DNA from: Thioalkalivibrio nitratireducens
Lineage (GTDB): Bacteria; Pseudomonadota; Gammaproteobacteria; Ectothiorhodospirales; Ectothiorhodospiraceae
Direction: 5' to 3'
Assembly (NCBI GenBank): GCA_011390385.1
Contig: JAABSN010000004.1
Coordinates: forward strand, 1-47,050
DNA length: 47,050 bases
The notes under the pieces were generated by a model. That model worked only from the letters and a program-made list of their open reading frames with translations, did no database searches and was not told where the DNA came from. The stretch's first letter is position 1. Every line of letters starts with the position of its first letter. The position numbers and the translations under genes were made by a program. Below are positions 16,954-26,683 of the stretch, one piece after another.

Positions 16954-17634
16954 TCACGTCCTCTCCATGATGTCGTCCAGCAGCAGGGGTTGGTCCAATG
17001 TGCTGCCATCGAGCTGCACCGTCGATTCCAGGGCCTGAACCCGGCCCGAGCAAATCAGCCTGACGGCGGCAGGATAAAGCTCGTGCTCCGCCGCCTGAAC
17101 GCGTTGCGCCAGCCTGGAGGGGTCGTCGTCCGAATGTACCGGGACCCGAGCCTGCATCAGTACCGGGCCGCCATCCAGTTCCGCCGTGACGAAGTGGACG
17201 CTGCTACCGTGGACGCCGACACCTGCAGCCAGCGCTCTTGCATGCGTATCGAGACCGCGGAATGCGGGGAGTAGCGATGGGTGAATATTGACCATCCGGC
17301 CGGAGAAACGTTCGACGAATTTCTCGGTCAGCACCCGCATGAAACCGGCCAGTATCACCAGATCAGGGGTGGATGCCTCGATCTGGTCGGCGATTGCGCG
17401 GTCGAACGCTTCGCGATCCGGATAGGCCCGGTGATCCACGACCGAGTGGGGGATCCCGGCTCGACGGGCGAATTCAAGGCCGGGCGCCTGCGGGCGGTTG
17501 CTGATCACCCGAACGATCCGGCCATTGATGCGGCCATCCGCACAGGCGCGGATCAGGGCGTCCAGATTGCTCCCACGCCCGGAAATCAGGACCACCAGCC
17601 GTTTCGTATTGGCGGGATCGTGACTGACGGTCAT
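16954..17634 (-). CDS. purN: Phosphoribosylglycinamide formyltransferase
   Basis: A 226-residue PurN starting at ATG 17634, which overlaps the purM stop (ATGA). Substrate and folate motifs are readable: [13 protein letters not shown] near the N-terminus for GAR phosphate binding, [16 protein letters not shown], and the catalytic [19 protein letters not shown] region carrying the Asn-His-Asp equivalents (N of VNIHPS, His of IHPS and the later VTAELDGGP Asp). It transfers a formyl group from 10-formyltetrahydrofolate to GAR, the third step of purine synthesis. The upstream in-frame extension lies within purM and is not used. Confidence 0.96.
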   Translation of the reverse strand: MTVSHDPANTKRLVVLISGRGSNLDALIRACADGRINGRIVRVISNRPQAPGLEFARRAGIPHSVVDHRAYPDREAFDRAIADQIEASTPDLVILAGFMRVLTEKFVERFSGRMVNIHPSLLPAFRGLDTHARALAAGVGVHGSSVHFVTAELDGGPVLMQARVPVHSDDDPSRLAQRVQAAEHELYPAAVRLICSGRVQALESTVQLDGSTLDQPLLLDDIMERT

Positions 17635-18686
17635 GTCGACAGATAGTGGATGGCAGGCGCGCCCTTGCCCTTGACCACCATCCCGATCGGCCACGCCGGA
17701 ATGCCTGCCGCCGCCAGTTCCGCGGTTGCCGCATCCGCATCGGCCGCGGGCAGAACCACGACCATGCCGATGCCACAGTTGAAAGTTCGCAGCATCTCTG
17801 ACTCGGAGATGCCGCCTGTTCCCTGCAACCAGTCGAAGACCGGCGGCCGCGGCCAGGAGGCAAGGTCGATGCGGCCGTCGAGGCCCTGTGGCAATACGCG
17901 AGGCAGGTTCTCGGTCAGGCCACCCCCCGTGATGTGCGCGAGCGCATGAATGTGCTGGCTTTTCAACATTGCGAGGAGGGCACGAACGTAGATGGTCGTC
18001 GGCGCGAGCAACGCATCCCCGAGCATGATGTCCCCACCCCCGGCCAGTGGCTGACGGAGATCTGCCGAGCTCAGTTCAAGCACGCGGCGAATCAGCGAAT
18101 ACCCGTTGGAATGCGGCCCACTGGACGCCAGTCCCAGGAGCACGTCACCGGCCTGCACGGCACTTCCGTCCAGAATCTCGTCCTTTTCCACAATGCCGAC
18201 CGCAAAACCCGCCAGATCATAGTCACCGCCCTGGTACATCCCCGGCATTTCCGCGGTCTCGCCGCCAACCAATGCGCATCCCGCCTGCACACAGCCCTCG
18301 GCGATGCCCTTGACCACGTCAGCTGCGACGTCGAGATCGAGCCGTCCGGTTGCGTAGTAGTCGAGAAAGAACAGCGGTTCGGCGCCTTGCACGACAATAT
18401 CGTTCACGCACATCGCGACCAGATCGATGCCGATGCTGTCGTGACGGCCGAGCTCCTGCGCGACCCGCAGCTTGGTGCCGACGCCGTCGGTGCCGGACAC
18501 CAGCACCGGGTTGCGGAATCGTTCGATCGGGAGTTCGAACAGTGCTCCGAAGCCGCCGAGTCCGGCCAGTACGCCGGGCCGTCGAGTGCGGGCGGCATGC
18601 GGTTTGATGCGCTCCACGAGGTCGCTGCCCGCCGTGATGTCGACGCCAGCGTCGCGATAGGTCAGACCGGTGCGTGGTTCAGGCAT
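17631..18686 (-). CDS. purM: Phosphoribosylformylglycinamidine cyclo-ligase (AIR synthetase)
   Basis: A 351-residue PurM starting at ATG 18686, giving the usual [11 protein letters not shown]-terminus. Conserved motifs include [49 protein letters not shown] and [16 protein letters not shown]. It closes the imidazole ring (ATP-dependent FGAM to AIR), step five of purine synthesis. It is the first gene of a four-gene minus-strand operon with purN, DUF3108 and the flavin reductase. In-frame codons upstream of 18686 do not match the family. Confidence 0.97.
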   Translation of the reverse strand: MPEPRTGLTYRDAGVDITAGSDLVERIKPHAARTRRPGVLAGLGGFGALFELPIERFRNPVLVSGTDGVGTKLRVAQELGRHDSIGIDLVAMCVNDIVVQGAEPLFFLDYYATGRLDLDVAADVVKGIAEGCVQAGCALVGGETAEMPGMYQGGDYDLAGFAVGIVEKDEILDGSAVQAGDVLLGLASSGPHSNGYSLIRRVLELSSADLRQPLAGGGDIMLGDALLAPTTIYVRALLAMLKSQHIHALAHITGGGLTENLPRVLPQGLDGRIDLASWPRPPVFDWLQGTGGISESEMLRTFNCGIGMVVVLPAADADAATAELAAAGIPAWPIGMVVKGKGAPAIHYLST

Positions 18687-18712
18687 GGGAGCTCTCGTGG
18701 GAAAGATGGTGA

Positions 18713-18741
18713 ATGGTAACGACGGCTGGTAACGCATGCAA
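18713..18741 (-). promoter_or_regulatory. Candidate sigma70 promoter for purM
   Basis: On the minus strand TTGCAT (plus-strand 18736-18741) and TACCAT (18713-18718) are separated by 17 bases and lie 27 bases before the purM start. The match to consensus is 3/6 and 4/6, so this is only a candidate. No clear PurR-type palindrome was seen. Confidence 0.3.
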
Positions 18742-18865
18742 AAGCCAAACCGGCAAATCGCGCCGGCTGTGGTATGTTGCGCGCTTCAGGGCTTGTCCTG
18801 ACTGGTACCCATCCGCCGCAGGCAAGGAAAACCGCATTGACCGTCGCGGAAGCGCCAAGATATCT

Positions 18866-18897
18866 GCCCCTGCAAGTCCGGCTTTCGCAGCAGGGGC
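18866..18897 (+). promoter_or_regulatory. Stem-loop in DUF2066 leader
   Basis: Perfect 8-base arms GCCCCTGC (18866-18873) and GCAGGGGC (18890-18897) surround a 16-base loop, about 90 bases before the DUF2066 start. There is no T-run after it, so it is not a simple terminator. A leader structure or a binding site is possible. Confidence 0.35.
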
Positions 18898-18987
18898 GAG
18901 CACCCGCATCGGCGTGCCGCGCGCGAAGGGAGTCAATGCGGAGGTCTCGCTCCAGTCTGCAGGCCTGTTTTCGGAACTGTTCTGGAG

Positions 18988-20142
18988 ATGCGCGTGTCGT
19001 CGGTTGATCAGCCAGCTGCAAGCCCCGATCGGGAGTACCGGTTGCCCCGAAATCTTCGGGGCGGGAGTGACCCGGACAGCGGTAGTCCGACGCACGGGCG
19101 GGCTTCGGAGGGCCACTGTTCAGACCGACAACCCACCCGATGTCGTTGGTTCGTTTCGGCTCTGGCCCTCCTCCTGCTCCTGGCGATCGCTCCCGCGGGC
19201 GCCTCGTTGATCGAATTGGTGGTCGAGGCCGAGGATGAGACCGAGGCCAGGGTGACCGGCCTCGAAGAGGCACTGGTGCAGCTGGCGGGATTGCACTCTC
19301 CGGCAATCGACGATCTCGTTTCCGCGTTGCTTCGCGCCGAGGACACGCGCTGGCTCCGTTCGCTGGAGCGGCATGGTGCTGATCGGTTTCTGCTGGCGTT
19401 CGACCGGGTGCGACTGCAGACCGCGTTGGAAGCGTCGGAAGTGCCGGTATGGGCCGGGTCCAGGCCTGCTCTCCTGTTCTGGGTTGTCACGGAGTGGAAT
19501 GGACGCAGATTCCTGCTGGGTTCGGGCATGGACGAGGAAGGAGTGCTTGAAGCGTTACGTGAATTGGCCTCGCGCCGGGACCTGCCGCTGCTCTTTCCTC
19601 TTGGCGACCTCGAGGACCGCAGGCAGGTCCACGCTGCCGACATCATCGGTGGTGTGGTCGAGGCGCTGGTAGAACCGAGTCGACGCTATGAACCCGATGG
19701 GCTGGTTCTGCTCCACATTTTTTCGCGGGGCGATGCTTACAGGGCGCGCGCGCTGATCACATACCGAAACCAGTTGGTGCAGTCCGAGGCTTCGGCAGCG
19801 TCGCCCACGGCGTCGGCCCGCGAGGCGGCGGCGGGGGCCATTGATGCGCTCGGCGCCCGCATGGCCCGGGTGCTGACGGGCGATGACGCGTTACCGTTGG
19901 GATTCGTCGGCATTGCGGGCATGGCGGATCTGCAGGTCCTTCGTGCTCGCCTGACCGGTCTGCAGGCCGTAAGGGAAGTACAGTTGACCCGCCTGATTCC
20001 CAACGCCGCCATCCTCGATCTGCGCACGGGGCTGGACACGTTCGCTCTGGCGGAAGTCCTGAAGGGCGAGGGCTTCGTCCTGGTCGACCGTCATCAAGAA
20101 ACCGGTGATGATGTCGGTCTGTGGTTCCGCCCTCCCCGCTGA
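18988..20142 (+). CDS. DUF2066 family protein
   Basis: A 384-residue protein of the DUF2066 family, which lies between purMN and hda in many gammaproteobacteria. The hydrophobic export segment (WFVSALALLLLLAIAPAGA) starts only near residue 54. It is followed by IELVVEAEDETEARVTGLEEALVQL and later LIPNAAILDLRTGLDTFALAEVL, both typical of the family. The 53 polar residues before the hydrophobic stretch are unusual, but no ATG, GTG or TTG occurs closer to it in frame than the region near 18988; CTGGAG precedes ATG 18988. The family is probably periplasmic; its function is not known. Confidence 0.85.
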   Translation: MRVSSVDQPAASPDREYRLPRNLRGGSDPDSGSPTHGRASEGHCSDRQPTRCRWFVSALALLLLLAIAPAGASLIELVVEAEDETEARVTGLEEALVQLAGLHSPAIDDLVSALLRAEDTRWLRSLERHGADRFLLAFDRVRLQTALEASEVPVWAGSRPALLFWVVTEWNGRRFLLGSGMDEEGVLEALRELASRRDLPLLFPLGDLEDRRQVHAADIIGGVVEALVEPSRRYEPDGLVLLHIFSRGDAYRARALITYRNQLVQSEASAASPTASAREAAAGAIDALGARMARVLTGDDALPLGFVGIAGMADLQVLRARLTGLQAVREVQLTRLIPNAAILDLRTGLDTFALAEVLKGEGFVLVDRHQETGDDVGLWFRPPR

Positions 20143-20147
20143 TCGCA

Positions 20148-20729
20148 ATGAACCTCCGCCAACTGCCCAACCTGATCACTCTTTCGCGCCTGTTCCTGAC
20201 GGTACCGATCGTCTGGTTTCTCTATCGCGGGGAATACTGGCCGGCGTTGCTGCTTCTGGCCGTTGCGGGCCTGACCGACGCTCTGGACGGATATCTGGTC
20301 CGCCGCTATGGCTGGGAAACGGCACTGGGCGCCTGGCTGGACCCTGCGGCGGACAAGATCCTCATGCTGGGCATCTATCTTTCGGTGACCCTGAGCGGTC
20401 TGCTTCCCATCTGGCTCCTGTTGCTGGTCGTGGGTCGTGATGCCTGGCTTTCGCTGGGCTCACTGGCCTATCGGCACTGGGTAGGGCCGCTGCAGATCGA
20501 GCCCCTGTTGATCAGCAAGTTCAACACCTTTTTCCAGATCCTGCTCGTGCTGGGCGCCATCCTCAAGGTCGGCATCCTGAGTCTGGAGCCGGTCTGGGTG
20601 CAGCTGTTGATCGTGATCGTCACTTTCACCACACTGGCCAGCGGTGTCGCGTACACGGTCGTATGGGGTCGACGCGCCTGGCGGCATTTTCATCCTCAGA
20701 CCGATTCCCGGGTATCACCGTCGGCATGA
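20148..20729 (+). CDS. CDP-alcohol phosphatidyltransferase
   Basis: A 193-residue membrane enzyme of the CDP-alcohol phosphatidyltransferase family. The active-site signature reads DALDGYLVRRYG...GAWLDPAADK, matching D-x2-D-G-x2-A-R...G-x3-D-x3-D with Val in place of the usual Ala. Four or more membrane segments follow. It would transfer a phosphatidyl group from CDP-diacylglycerol to an alcohol, as PgsA does; its position next to DUF2066 and hda marks the second, PgsA-like paralogue found in many gammaproteobacteria, so the acceptor is uncertain. The start ATG 20148 lies 5 bases after the previous stop. Confidence 0.92.
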   Translation: MNLRQLPNLITLSRLFLTVPIVWFLYRGEYWPALLLLAVAGLTDALDGYLVRRYGWETALGAWLDPAADKILMLGIYLSVTLSGLLPIWLLLLVVGRDAWLSLGSLAYRHWVGPLQIEPLLISKFNTFFQILLVLGAILKVGILSLEPVWVQLLIVIVTFTTLASGVAYTVVWGRRAWRHFHPQTDSRVSPSA

Positions 20730-20960
20730 CATCGGTAACGATTCAAGGCCCCTTCAGGCCGCGCGACTTGCACGTCTACTGCCATGGCGCCGGCGGCCAC
20801 CCCCCGGTCGTGAAGGGCGTAGGGTGCCAATGAGCGCAGCGAATTGCACCGTTCGAGACCCGGGGGCCTGGAGCCAGTGCCGGCGTCGTTCCGGTGCGGT
20901 TCGGCTGCGCCTGACGGTACCCTGCGCTGGTTGTTTCACGTTGAAGGCTGACGCAGCGCC

Positions 20961-21680
20961 ATGAAAGCCAGACAGTTACCCCTGGACCTGCGTTTGCGTG
21001 ACCACTCGCGGTTCGTGACCTTTGATGCCGGCAGCAACGGTCTACCCGCGGCGATTGTCGAGGCAATGGCTGCGGGCGGGAGTGCCGAGCGGCAGATTTA
21101 CCTTCATGGGGGTGCGGGTTCCGGCAAGACACATCTGCTGCAGGCTGCATGCCATGCGGCCTTCTCGAAGGGCCGGACCTGCGCCTATCTGCCGCTGACG
21201 GATTTGAAGTTCGAGGATGCCATTGCCGTTCTGGAAGGCATGGACCGGTTGCAACTACTGGTTCTTGACGATCTGCAGGCTGTCGCAGGGATAGGGGGTT
21301 GGGAACGCGCGCTGTTCGATCTGATCAATCGCGTACGCGAGCGCAAGGGGCAGCTGCTGCTGGCCGCGCGTCTGGGTCCGGAGGGTCTGGGCTGCCAACT
21401 GCCGGACCTGACCTCCCGGCTCGGTTGGGGCCCGGTGTTCCGCCTTGAGCAGCCGGGAGACATCGAGCTCAAGTCCATCCTTCAGAAGCGTGCCGCGTTG
21501 CGTGGCATCGATCTGCACGGGTCCGTGGTGGATTATCTGCTCCGTCACGAATGCCGGGATCTGGAGATGCTGCTGAGCCTGCTCGATCGGCTCGACCTGG
21601 CGGCACTGGCCGAGAAACGTCGGTTGACCATTCCCTTCATCCGGGAGCAGTTGCGGTATGCGTCGCCGTTGCGCGACGAA

Positions 21681-21692
<12 letters not shown>
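20961..21692 (+). CDS. hda: DnaA regulatory inactivator Hda
   Basis: A 243-residue DnaA-related AAA+ protein. The N-terminal QLPLDL (5-10) is a sliding-clamp binding motif, as in E. coli Hda. Walker A is GGAGSGKTH (50-58), and Walker B is LLVLDDLQAVAG. It lacks the DnaA DNA-binding domain, as expected. With the beta clamp it promotes hydrolysis of DnaA-bound ATP and limits re-initiation. The 231 bases before it hold no supported gene, so it may have its own promoter. Its 3' end overlaps the convergent DUF2069 gene by 12 bases. Confidence 0.95.
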
Positions 21693-22998
<1,306 letters not shown>

Positions 22999-23018
22999 CG
23001 TCGTCTCCGGAGGTGAAC

Positions 23019-23312
23019 ATGAAAAACAATGCCAATGGTACCGAGGCTCTGCGTTGTCGGGTAACCGGTCGGGTGCAGGGCGTCTTCTTCCGAGCGTCGG
23101 CCGAGCGCAAGGCGCGCTCGTTGGGTATCGTCGGCCATGCCCGCAATCTGCCCGACGGCAGCGTCGAGGTGCTGGCGGTCGGTACGGCAGGGGCATTGTC
23201 CGAGCTGCGCGCCTGGCTTGCGGCCGGCCCGCCCCAGGCCCGGGTCACGGCCGTCGAATGCGCGCCGGAACCGCTCCCGGAGCCCTGGCCGAGTGAGTTC
23301 TCTACACGTTAA
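23019..23312 (+). CDS. acyP: Acylphosphatase
   Basis: A 97-residue acylphosphatase with strong ribosome site GGAGGTGAAC before ATG 23019. The catalytic loop is GRVQGVFFR (the Arg binds the acyl phosphate), and the catalytic Asn lies in [15 protein letters not shown]. It hydrolyses carboxyl-phosphate bonds such as acetyl phosphate or 1,3-bisphosphoglycerate. It is divergent from arsC and its stop overlaps the convergent proS stop by four bases. Confidence 0.94.
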   Translation: MKNNANGTEALRCRVTGRVQGVFFRASAERKARSLGIVGHARNLPDGSVEVLAVGTAGALSELRAWLAAGPPQARVTAVECAPEPLPEPWPSEFSTR

Positions 23313-25021
23313 CGTGGAAGCGTTTCGCGCAGGAATTCGACCAGACCGGCCTTCTCGATCTTCCGGGATTCCGCGTCGCGGCGACCCTGGTATTCGATCA
23401 GCCCTTCGTCCAGCGCGCGTTCGCCGAGGACCAGCCGGTGGGGCAGGCCGATCAGTTCCATGTCTGCGAACATCACGCCGGGGCGGATATCCCGGTCGTC
23501 CAGCAGCACGGTGAAGCCAGCGGCCTGGAGTTCGTCGTGCAGTTCGGCGACCGCCTCGCGCACGCGATGCGACTTTTTCGCGCCGATCGGGCACAGCGCG
23601 ACATCGAATGGCGCCAGCGCCTCTGGCCAGCAGATCCCGCGTTCGTCGTGGTTCTGCTCGATCGCCGCGGCGACGACCCGGGATACCCCGATTCCGTAGC
23701 AGCCCATGGTCAGGACCCGTTCACGGCCGGATTCATCCAGGACATTGGCATTCAGGGCGCGGCTGTATTTTTCGCCCAGCTGGAAGATATGGCCGACCTC
23801 GATGCCACGGCGGATCTCGATCGGGCCGGAGCCGTCGGGCGCCTGTTCGCCGGCGGTGATGTTGCGCAGGTCAGCGGTCTCGGGCAGCGGAAGATCCCGG
23901 TTCCAGTTGATCCCAATCAGGTGAAAGCCGTCCTCGTTCGCACCGGCGGCGAAGTCGGCCAGTTCGGCAACCGCCTGGTCGGCGACGAGTGGTAGCGGAC
24001 AGTTCAGCGGCCCGAGGGAGCCGGTGCCGGCGCCGATCGCGGCGCGGATCTCGGTATCGCCCGCCATGCGCAGTGGTGCCGCGATCCAGGGGTGCTTCTC
24101 GGCCTTCACGGCATTCAGATCGTGGTCTCCGCGCAGAAGTACGGCGACCAGCGGCGCATCGATCTCGGCGCTGGCTTCGAGTACCAGCGTTTTCAGAGTC
24201 CGCGATGCCGGGATGCCCAGGAAGGACACGAGTTCGTCGATACTGTGGACGCCGGGGGTTGCCACCTTCGCCATCGCCTCTGTCGGCGCCGCGGCTGCCG
24301 GCGGCTTCGGCGCCGGCGCCAGCTCGACATTGGCCGCATAGCCCCCGGCCGAGAAGGCGATGCTGTCCTCGCCCGAGTCGGCGAGCACGTGGAATTCGTG
24401 CGAGGCGCTGCCGCCGATCGAGCCGGTATCGGCCTCCACTGCCCGGAACTCCAGACCGCAGCGATGGAAGATCCGGGTGTACGCCGCGTGCATGGCCTCG
24501 TAGGTGGCCTGCAGGCTTTCGGGCTCGAGATGGAACGAATAGGCATCCTTCATCAGGAATTCCCGCGCACGCATGATACCGAAGCGCGGCCGGCGCTCGT
24601 CGCGGAACTTGGTCTGGATCTGGTAGTAGTTCACCGGCAGTTGCTTGTAGCTGCGGATCTCGCGCCGGACGAGATCGGTAATCACCTCTTCGTGTGTGGG
24701 TCCGAAGCAGAAGTCGCGCTGGTGGCGGTCCTGCAGGCGCAGCAGTTCCGAGCCGTATTGTTCCCAGCGCCCGGATTCCTGCCAGAGCTCGGCGGGCTGG
24801 ACGGCCGGCATCAGCAGTTCCAGCGCACCGGCCCGGTCCATCTCCTCGCGCACGATGTTCTCGACCCGGCGCAGCACCCGCAGACCCAGCGGCAGCCAGG
24901 TGTACAGGCCCGACGCGAGGCGGCGGATGTACCCCGCCCGCAGCAGCAGTTGGTGACTGATGACCTCGGCCTCGGCCGGGGTCTCCTTCAAAGTGTTCAG
25001 GGGAAACTGCGAGACGCGCAT
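23309..25021 (-). CDS. proS: Prolyl-tRNA synthetase (bacterial type)
   Basis: A 570-residue class II synthetase of the bacterial architecture. The catalytic core has [13 protein letters not shown] and motif 2 ([32 protein letters not shown]). An inserted editing domain (INS) spans about residues 225-400 and removes misactivated alanine. Motif 3 is present ([23 protein letters not shown]), and the anticodon-binding domain carries [27 protein letters not shown] in parts. It charges tRNA-Pro in the cytoplasm. The sequence is full length with the normal [13 protein letters not shown] start. Confidence 0.97.
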   Translation of the reverse strand: MRVSQFPLNTLKETPAEAEVISHQLLLRAGYIRRLASGLYTWLPLGLRVLRRVENIVREEMDRAGALELLMPAVQPAELWQESGRWEQYGSELLRLQDRHQRDFCFGPTHEEVITDLVRREIRSYKQLPVNYYQIQTKFRDERRPRFGIMRAREFLMKDAYSFHLEPESLQATYEAMHAAYTRIFHRCGLEFRAVEADTGSIGGSASHEFHVLADSGEDSIAFSAGGYAANVELAPAPKPPAAAAPTEAMAKVATPGVHSIDELVSFLGIPASRTLKTLVLEASAEIDAPLVAVLLRGDHDLNAVKAEKHPWIAAPLRMAGDTEIRAAIGAGTGSLGPLNCPLPLVADQAVAELADFAAGANEDGFHLIGINWNRDLPLPETADLRNITAGEQAPDGSGPIEIRRGIEVGHIFQLGEKYSRALNANVLDESGRERVLTMGCYGIGVSRVVAAAIEQNHDERGICWPEALAPFDVALCPIGAKKSHRVREAVAELHDELQAAGFTVLLDDRDIRPGVMFADMELIGLPHRLVLGERALDEGLIEYQGRRDAESRKIEKAGLVEFLRETLPR

Positions 25022-25081
25022 GGGGTTCCGTTCCTGGATGAATCGCTGGGATGCGTGCCGCCCTCAGGGGTGGGACGCGGT

Positions 25082-25423
25082 TCAGAAGGTCGAGCCGTTC
25101 CAGCCCCAGAGCTTCCGCGGGGCATCATTGAACTCGATGTAGACACGCTCGGGCGGAATGGCCAGCATTTCCTCGAGTTGGGCGCAGAGCGCCCCGGACA
25201 GCTCACCGGTCCTTGCCTCGGGCAATCCGATGCTCTTGAGCTCGCAATAGGCGAGGGGATCGGTGCTACCGGCGAAGCGCATGGCCGGATTATGCTGAAT
25301 ACGCACCATCACGTAACCCTCTGGCTTGCCCAGCCATTGTGCGACGGCAGCGGACAGTTCGGCAGTCAGGCGGCCGGTGTTCGCGGGCAGGGCGGTATTG
25401 GTCTCGACGCTGAGCAGGGGCAT
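25082..25423 (-). CDS. MIF/4-oxalocrotonate tautomerase-superfamily protein
   Basis: A 113-residue protein starting at ATG 25423, giving the N-terminal Pro (MPLLSVETN) that serves as catalytic base in the MIF/tautomerase superfamily after Met removal. GKPEGYVMVRI (with the conserved Lys), the CELKSIG strand and PERVYIEFNDAPRKLWGWNG at the end match bacterial MIF-like phenylpyruvate tautomerases. The physiological substrate is unknown. It lies 60 bases upstream of proS on the same strand and divergent from the RND operon. Confidence 0.88.
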   Translation of the reverse strand: MPLLSVETNTALPANTGRLTAELSAAVAQWLGKPEGYVMVRIQHNPAMRFAGSTDPLAYCELKSIGLPEARTGELSGALCAQLEEMLAIPPERVYIEFNDAPRKLWGWNGSTF

Positions 25424-25560
25424 GGGCCGACATCCGTTATCCGAGGTTTGCTGCCGCATGTTATCAGCTTGGCGGACCCACCAGCAGTGCCACGTCGACA
25501 ACCAAGTTGCACTACACTAATTTGTTCAGGGGAAAGCAGGCCATTGACGACGATTTCTGT

Positions 25561-25580
25561 ATATTAGATATCACTAATAT
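25561..25580. promoter_or_regulatory. AT-rich inverted repeat (candidate operator of the RND operon)
   Basis: ATATTAG-N6-CTAATAT: perfect 7-base arms around a 6-base spacer, in a window that is otherwise strongly GC-rich. It lies 47-67 bases before the adaptor start and just after TTGACG (25544-25549), overlapping a TATATT that could serve as -10. A related half-site, CTAAT, occurs at 25517-25521. A repressor site is the natural reading; ArsR-type repressors (NolR/BigR class) use ATTAG-like half-sites, but the binding protein is not encoded nearby. Confidence 0.6.
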
Positions 25581-25627
25581 GCAGGATCCTTACGGGTCCG
25601 TACACGCACAATCTTGGGGACGGGATC

Positions 25628-26683
25628 ATGAAGCTCGAATGGATGAAGGGCGCCGCATTGGCGGTCGCTTTACTGCTGGCCATGCCACTGGCCGCCGCTG
25701 CGGACGTACCGTTTCTCACCGCCACGGTCGAGCGACAGACGCTGATGCAGGAACGAATCGTGGATGGTCGGGTGGAAGCCGTGCAGCAGTCGACGATTTC
25801 GGCGCAGGCCTCCGGGCGCGTCGTCGAAATCTTCTACGATGTCGATGATTTCGTCGAGCAGGGCGATGTGGTGCTACGTCTGAGCGACACCGAGCTCCAG
25901 GCCAGGGTGCGCTCGGCGGAAGGGAGCCTGCAGGAGGCCCGAGCGCGCGCCGCGGAGGCGCGATCGGAGTTCGACCGCATCGAGAGTATCTTTGCAGAAC
26001 GGCTGGTGTCTGAAGCTGAATTTGATCGCGCACGCGCCGCGCGGGATTCGGCACAGGCGCGTCTGGAGTCGGCCAGGGCCGCAGTCGCAGAAGCACAGGA
26101 GCAGCTTGGTTATGCCACGGTCCTCGCCCCCTATCCCGGCATCGTGACCGAGCGTCACGTCGAGGTCGGCGAAGCGGTGAGCCCGGGTTCGCCGCTGGTC
26201 ACCGGAATCAGCCTGGAGCAATTGCGGGTCGAGATCAACGTGCCGCAGCAGTCGATCGGGAACCTGCGCCGGCATCGGGAAGCACAGGTGATCCTCGACA
26301 CCGGCGAGAGGATTGCCGCTGAGAGCCTGACCATTTTTCCCTATGCCGATCCCGCCTCGAACACCTTCCGAGTACGCGTGAACCTGCCGGAATTGCCCGA
26401 GGACGCAAGCCTGTTTCCCGGCATGTTCGTGAAGACGGCGATCAAGCTCGGCGAGGACCAACGACTGGTGGTGCCGTCCGAGGCCGTGGTTTTCCGCAGC
26501 GAGGTGGTCGCGGTCTACGTGATCGATCCCGACGGCCGCATCGGTTTCCGCCAGATCCGCGTTGGCCGGGAACTGCCGGAAGGTTTCGAGGTGCTCGCCG
26601 GGTTGCGCCAGGGTGAGCGGGTCGCGCTGGATCCGGTGCATGCCGGGATCTTCCTCAAGGAAAGCCAGCAGGTGTCCCGATGA
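25628..26683 (+). CDS. RND efflux periplasmic adaptor subunit
   Basis: A 351-residue membrane fusion protein. A cleavable signal peptide spans residues 1-25 (LAVALLLAMPLAAAAD); no lipobox Cys is present, so it is not a lipoprotein. The order of parts is: first half of the lipoyl/biotinyl domain (STISAQASGRVVEIFYDVDDFVEQGDVVLRL), an alpha-helical hairpin (about 95-165), the second lipoyl half (ATVLAPYPGIVTERHVEVGEAV), then the beta-barrel (FPGMFVKTAIKLG) and membrane-proximal domains. It links the inner-membrane pump encoded next to an outer-membrane channel, which is not encoded here. Its stop overlaps the pump start (ATGA). Confidence 0.94.
   Translation: MKLEWMKGAALAVALLLAMPLAAAADVPFLTATVERQTLMQERIVDGRVEAVQQSTISAQASGRVVEIFYDVDDFVEQGDVVLRLSDTELQARVRSAEGSLQEARARAAEARSEFDRIESIFAERLVSEAEFDRARAARDSAQARLESARAAVAEAQEQLGYATVLAPYPGIVTERHVEVGEAVSPGSPLVTGISLEQLRVEINVPQQSIGNLRRHREAQVILDTGERIAAESLTIFPYADPASNTFRVRVNLPELPEDASLFPGMFVKTAIKLGEDQRLVVPSEAVVFRSEVVAVYVIDPDGRIGFRQIRVGRELPEGFEVLAGLRQGERVALDPVHAGIFLKESQQVSR

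Larger units (their letters stand above)
18687..18987. other. Divergent purM/DUF2066 intergenic region
   Basis: About 300 bases without a supported gene. It holds the candidate purM promoter at its left end, a stem-loop at 18866-18897 (arms GCCCCTGC and GCAGGGGC, 8 perfect pairs, 16-base loop), and by position the leader of the DUF2066 gene. No known riboswitch core was recognised. Confidence 0.5.

Noticed and set aside
20730..20960. Open frame in the gap before hda
   Set aside because: Continues from inside the phosphatidyltransferase gene in another frame, Arg/Pro-rich, no ribosome site.
24092..25567. 491-codon plus-strand frame across proS and the tautomerase gene
   Set aside because: Antisense to two recognised genes; no recognisable domain.
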